From assembly GCA_021299675.1 (NCBI GenBank), contig JAJTIF010000295.1:1-8312 (forward strand): a DNA stretch of 8,312 nt, given 5' to 3'. Shown piece by piece: positions 5,488 through 8,312 of the stretch (its first letter is position 1; each line of letters opens with the position of its first letter). The position numbers and the translations under genes were made by a program. The notes beneath the pieces were generated by a model. That model made no database searches. It was not told the origin of the DNA and worked only from the letters and a program-made list of their open reading frames with translations. The stretch is from Pseudomonadota bacterium (GTDB lineage Bacteria; Bdellovibrionota; Bacteriovoracia; Bacteriovoracales; Bacteriovoracaceae).

Positions 5488-8163
5488 ATGACAAAGATAA
5501 AGACACAGCCACGATGGCCCTTGTATTTATTCTTCAGCGTGTTGTACACGTCCTCTGTCTTTGCTGACTATTTCTCTCAAGAAACATTTAAGACCCATCT
5601 CCGCTGGAACCTCATCGTTCCCAAAGAGCAGGTCTCTCTTAAAAAAGAGGGAGCCACACTCTTAATCGAATCCACGAATCTGGAGCTCTTTGATAAGCTA
5701 GCGGCCGAGTTAGAGAAAACCCAGAGAGCCGAGGGTTATATTGAAAAGCTCACGATCGAAAAGGGGGGCTTCCCCTCTAAGCCTGCCCGCGCTGTGGTGG
5801 AGCTTAAAAACTCAACGGTTGAGCTTTTTAGTTTTTATCGAGATCTCGACAAAAAGTGGATCCTCGACTTTTGGATTAACTCTGATCTCGTGCCATCTAA
5901 GGCTGCCTCTCTGCAAAAGCCGGTGCAAAAGCCATTGCCAGTGCCTAAAGCTGAGCCGGTCAAAGCCAAAGAAATTATTCCTGCCCAGAGCCTGCTAGAA
6001 ATAGTGAAAGTCGAAGAGAAAAAGCTCCCAGAAAAGAATCCGGAGTATCGTGATTTTCGCTATGGCGCTAGCTTCTTCTGGAACTACGAACCACTCTTGC
6101 CGCCGATCGAAAAAGACATCATCTTAGAAAGCAAAATTCCTGATTCGCTCTACCCGATCAAAGACCGAGAGCTTCTCGATGACGAGAAAGAAGCGCATCT
6201 TCAACTCACCATTAATCTCTATCGCCAGGAGAAGTGGGGCTTGATGAACAAGTCCCTCACTCTCTATGAAAAGAAGTACGGTCGAGACGCGAACTTCACG
6301 ATCAACGAGTGGATCCGGGCCAATGCGATCCTAAGATCAAACCTCACAAAGAAAGATAAGAATTTGCAGGCTTCGGCCATGAATATTCTTTCGAATCTGA
6401 TCGATCTCTCAAAAGACTACGAGGTCAAGCGCGCCTCTTATCGCTATTTGATACAGTACCGCATGGATAAGAATGATTACTTCAAAGCGCTTGAGCTCTC
6501 TAAAAAATTCTTCGTCGAAGCCAGAAGCGAGTTCGACCACGACATGGTGATCCTGTCCTCGAACGTTATCCTTAATACGCTCGCACGTCTGAGACAGGAC
6601 GAGCGGATCGGCGAGTTTCTATCCGATAAAAAACTCAACTCTTTACTTGCTCCTCAAATGCTATTGGCCTACACCTCCTACGCTCTCTTAAAGGAAGGTA
6701 AGACCGATGAGATCATCCGGCGCTTCAAAGAGCAAGAGAAGGGACTCGCAAAACCCGTTCATCCAGCCATTCTTTTTAACGTCGCAGAGTCGCACTTTCG
6801 TGAAGCCAATTACGACGAGGCGATCAAGATGTTTGACGAGTTCCTCGCAAATTACTCTTTCATGATGGAAGCTCCCGCGGCTAGGCTGCGCGTGGCCCTA
6901 ATGTTTGAGCTCCTTGAGCGCCCGGCAGCACAAGCCATTTCTCTCTATAAAAACTCAATTGATCGCAGCCCGAATGCACAGGTCCGCTACGAAGCAAAAC
7001 TTCGCTACGTCGGTTTTGTGATGAATCGTAAGCTCTTTCCCACTGTTACTGATCTCGAGAGTGAAGTTTTTCTCGAGCAGTCAGCGGATGAAAAATCAGC
7101 AATCACGCCGGAGCTCAAGAAGCTGCTCTGGTTGACTCGCCTGAGAACCATGATCACCAAAAAAGAATTCTCGCAGGCGCTCTCGTATCTCGCTACGATC
7201 CCTCTTGATACCCTCAAGCCCTCTGAGCGCAGAGTATTCGAAGGCGATGGAGCTGAGATTGTGTATGGACTAGTTCAGCAGGACTACTTCCAAGAAGACT
7301 ACACCAAAGCGGTCAAGACCTGGGAAGTGTATAAAGATAAATACGACTCGAAGGTCGCCGCGAATCCTTATATGAATTTCATTATCGCGGAGAGTTTCAT
7401 AAAGCTCGGTTTGTATGAAAGTTTCGAGAGAGCCTATACTCAACTCAAGGGCATGAAAGATGTGCCCGAACGCGAGTATCCACTCTGGGTCGAGCGGACT
7501 AAAACTCTTCCCCTCCAAGACATGGTGGAGGAGCTGGCCCTGATTAAAGCCGTCGCCAATAAAGATTGGGACCAGGCTCGGGCCAAACTGGCCTCGTATC
7601 AGGTGTCATTGCGCGCTTCCATGACCTATACATTTTACAAAGCTCAGGTGGATTTTCGGACAGGCAAGTGGGCGGATGCGGCCCAGGAGTATGAAAATGC
7701 TCTGGTAAAGCAAGATAGGAATAATCGTCTCACCCCTCGCCAGATGGCTGATCTTTTAATGGGTTACGTGGAAAGCCTGTATAATCTCAAGGACGCAGAG
7801 AAGTTTAAATCTGTCGTGAAGGCGTTGGTGAAAGACATCCAACAGTCGAAGTCGGCACCGATCTTGAATGTAGCAGAAAGAGTCAACTACCTCTTGATTG
7901 AGAGTTTGGTGGCAGAAGAGACTAAGACTGATTGGAAAGAGATAGAGGAGTTGGTTGTTCAGTTTAAAGAACAATTTATTAAATCTCCTTACACCTCACG
8001 AATTGAGTATTTGTTAGGTCTATCTCTTCTGAGAAATGGTAAACTGAAAGAAGGAAGAGCTGTACTAGAGCAACTAATAGAAAAAAAAGAAGTACCGCTT
8101 TATGTGAGAGAGATGGCCAGGACGGAATTATCTGATCTCACATTGAAAGAGAAGCGGTTATAA
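5488..8163 (+). CDS. Large exported protein with TPR-like helical repeats
   Basis: The product has 891 residues. A signal peptide is clear: basic start (MTKIKTQPR), hydrophobic core (about 10-22) and likely cleavage after VFA at residue 26, so it should act in the periplasm or at the outer membrane. Residues 27-140 look beta-rich, with VSLKKEGATLLIES, YIEKLTIE, ARAVVELKNS and KKWILDFWI, and resemble an AMIN-like domain (tentative). A Pro/Lys-rich linker (about 145-170) leads to more than 650 residues of alpha-helical repeats. The best TPR-like units are residues 427-457 (...NYDEAIKMFDEFL) and 712-742 (...GKWADAAQEYENAL). The start is supported by AAAGGGA at 5478-5484. A sigma-54 activator gene follows after 26 bases and is probably co-transcribed. 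A scaffold or envelope-machine assembly role (flagellum, pilus or secretion) is possible but not shown. The last 300 bases are unusually AT-rich. Confidence 0.9.
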   Translation: MTKIKTQPRWPLYLFFSVLYTSSVFADYFSQETFKTHLRWNLIVPKEQVSLKKEGATLLIESTNLELFDKLAAELEKTQRAEGYIEKLTIEKGGFPSKPARAVVELKNSTVELFSFYRDLDKKWILDFWINSDLVPSKAASLQKPVQKPLPVPKAEPVKAKEIIPAQSLLEIVKVEEKKLPEKNPEYRDFRYGASFFWNYEPLLPPIEKDIILESKIPDSLYPIKDRELLDDEKEAHLQLTINLYRQEKWGLMNKSLTLYEKKYGRDANFTINEWIRANAILRSNLTKKDKNLQASAMNILSNLIDLSKDYEVKRASYRYLIQYRMDKNDYFKALELSKKFFVEARSEFDHDMVILSSNVILNTLARLRQDERIGEFLSDKKLNSLLAPQMLLAYTSYALLKEGKTDEIIRRFKEQEKGLAKPVHPAILFNVAESHFREANYDEAIKMFDEFLANYSFMMEAPAARLRVALMFELLERPAAQAISLYKNSIDRSPNAQVRYEAKLRYVGFVMNRKLFPTVTDLESEVFLEQSADEKSAITPELKKLLWLTRLRTMITKKEFSQALSYLATIPLDTLKPSERRVFEGDGAEIVYGLVQQDYFQEDYTKAVKTWEVYKDKYDSKVAANPYMNFIIAESFIKLGLYESFERAYTQLKGMKDVPEREYPLWVERTKTLPLQDMVEELALIKAVANKDWDQARAKLASYQVSLRASMTYTFYKAQVDFRTGKWADAAQEYENALVKQDRNNRLTPRQMADLLMGYVESLYNLKDAEKFKSVVKALVKDIQQSKSAPILNVAERVNYLLIESLVAEETKTDWKEIEELVVQFKEQFIKSPYTSRIEYLLGLSLLRNGKLKEGRAVLEQLIEKKEVPLYVREMARTELSDLTLKEKRL

Positions 8164-8179
8164 ACTTTTGACAACGGAC

Positions 8180-8185
8180 AGGAGG
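8180..8185 (+). promoter_or_regulatory. Strong ribosome binding site for the right-edge activator gene
   Basis: A full AGGAGG core lies four bases before the ATG at 8190. It decides the start of the truncated gene and shows that the protein begins directly before its AAA+ domain, without a receiver. Confidence 0.8.
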
Positions 8186-8189
8186 TCTA

Positions 8190-8312
8190 ATGTTAAAGTC
8201 AGGAAACGAAATAGTTGGTACTCACCCTAAATTCCAAAAGTCTTTGGAAACAGCAAGAAACGTTGCTGTCACAAAAACTCCTGTCCTCATCAGCGGGGAA
8301 GCAGGCTGCGGA
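8190..8312 (+). CDS. Sigma-54-type AAA+ transcription activator, N-terminal fragment (cut by window end)
   Basis: Only 41 residues are visible. NEIVGTHPKFQKSLETARNVA followed by TPVLISGEAGCG matches the start of the AAA+ domain of sigma-54 activators (the VGxSxxMxxV...VLIxGExGxGKE pattern), ending inside Walker A. Because the ATG with its AGGAGG site sits just before this domain, the protein has no N-terminal receiver or sensor domain, like PspF or other short activators. Walker A reads GEAGCG where GESGTG is usual; the following Lys lies beyond the window. It comes 26 bases after the TPR protein gene with no terminator between, so the two are probably one transcript. Sigma-54 activators often sit at the head of flagellar or pilus operons, but what follows here is unseen. 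Another AAA+ class cannot be fully excluded from 41 residues. Confidence 0.75.
   Translation, partial: MLKSGNEIVGTHPKFQKSLETARNVAVTKTPVLISGEAGCG

Noticed and set aside
8168..8173. TTGACA as a -35 box for the right-edge activator gene
   Set aside because: A -10 box at normal spacing would fall on or after the ATG at 8190, so it cannot drive this gene with its ribosome binding site.

Overview
This window reads as chromosomal DNA of a Gram-negative bacterium with moderate GC, roughly 50% by eye. The Mla-type lipid transporter, the periplasmic TPR protein, the lipoprotein signal and the NtrC-type regulators all imply an outer membrane. The style of the genes (a long-tailed MlaD with a GxGT...YDDE motif, an E-F-D gene order without MlaC or MlaB, many sigma-54 activators) fits Bdellovibrionota or another former deltaproteobacterial lineage. 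That placement is an inference from family resemblance, not proven by any sequence marker here. The window holds eight protein genes, two of them cut by the window edges. I see no tRNA, rRNA, CRISPR array, insertion sequence or phage gene, and no gene-free stretch longer than about 190 bases.

Left part, plus strand: the C-terminal half of metK (S-adenosylmethionine synthetase), followed 3 bases later by a 77-residue two-helix membrane protein of unknown function. A likely sigma-70 promoter and a strong ribosome binding site then precede a 510-residue NtrC-type response regulator (receiver, sigma-54 AAA+ ATPase, Fis-type HTH). Its sensor kinase is not in the window.

Middle, minus strand: a compact four-gene operon transcribed leftwards, in the order lipoprotein, MlaE permease, MlaF ATPase, MlaD substrate-binding protein. 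The first two genes overlap by 4 bases (ATGA) and the others are separated by 5 and 22 bases. This is an outer-membrane phospholipid transport machine with an extra, uncharacterised lipoprotein as its first gene. The operon runs convergently into the response regulator gene, with only 8 bases between the stop codons.

Right part, plus strand: a 192-base divergent intergenic region with a good candidate promoter in each direction and a perfect 6-bp hairpin before the next gene. It is followed by an 891-residue exported protein with TPR-like repeats and, 26 bases after it, the start of a second sigma-54-type AAA+ activator that lacks an N-terminal receiver. Base composition falls to about 38% GC in the last 300 bases of the TPR gene and stays low into the activator gene.

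The most promising leads are the lipoprotein coupled to mlaE, the AMIN-like N-terminus of the TPR protein together with its pairing to a sigma-54 activator, and the composition break near the right end.
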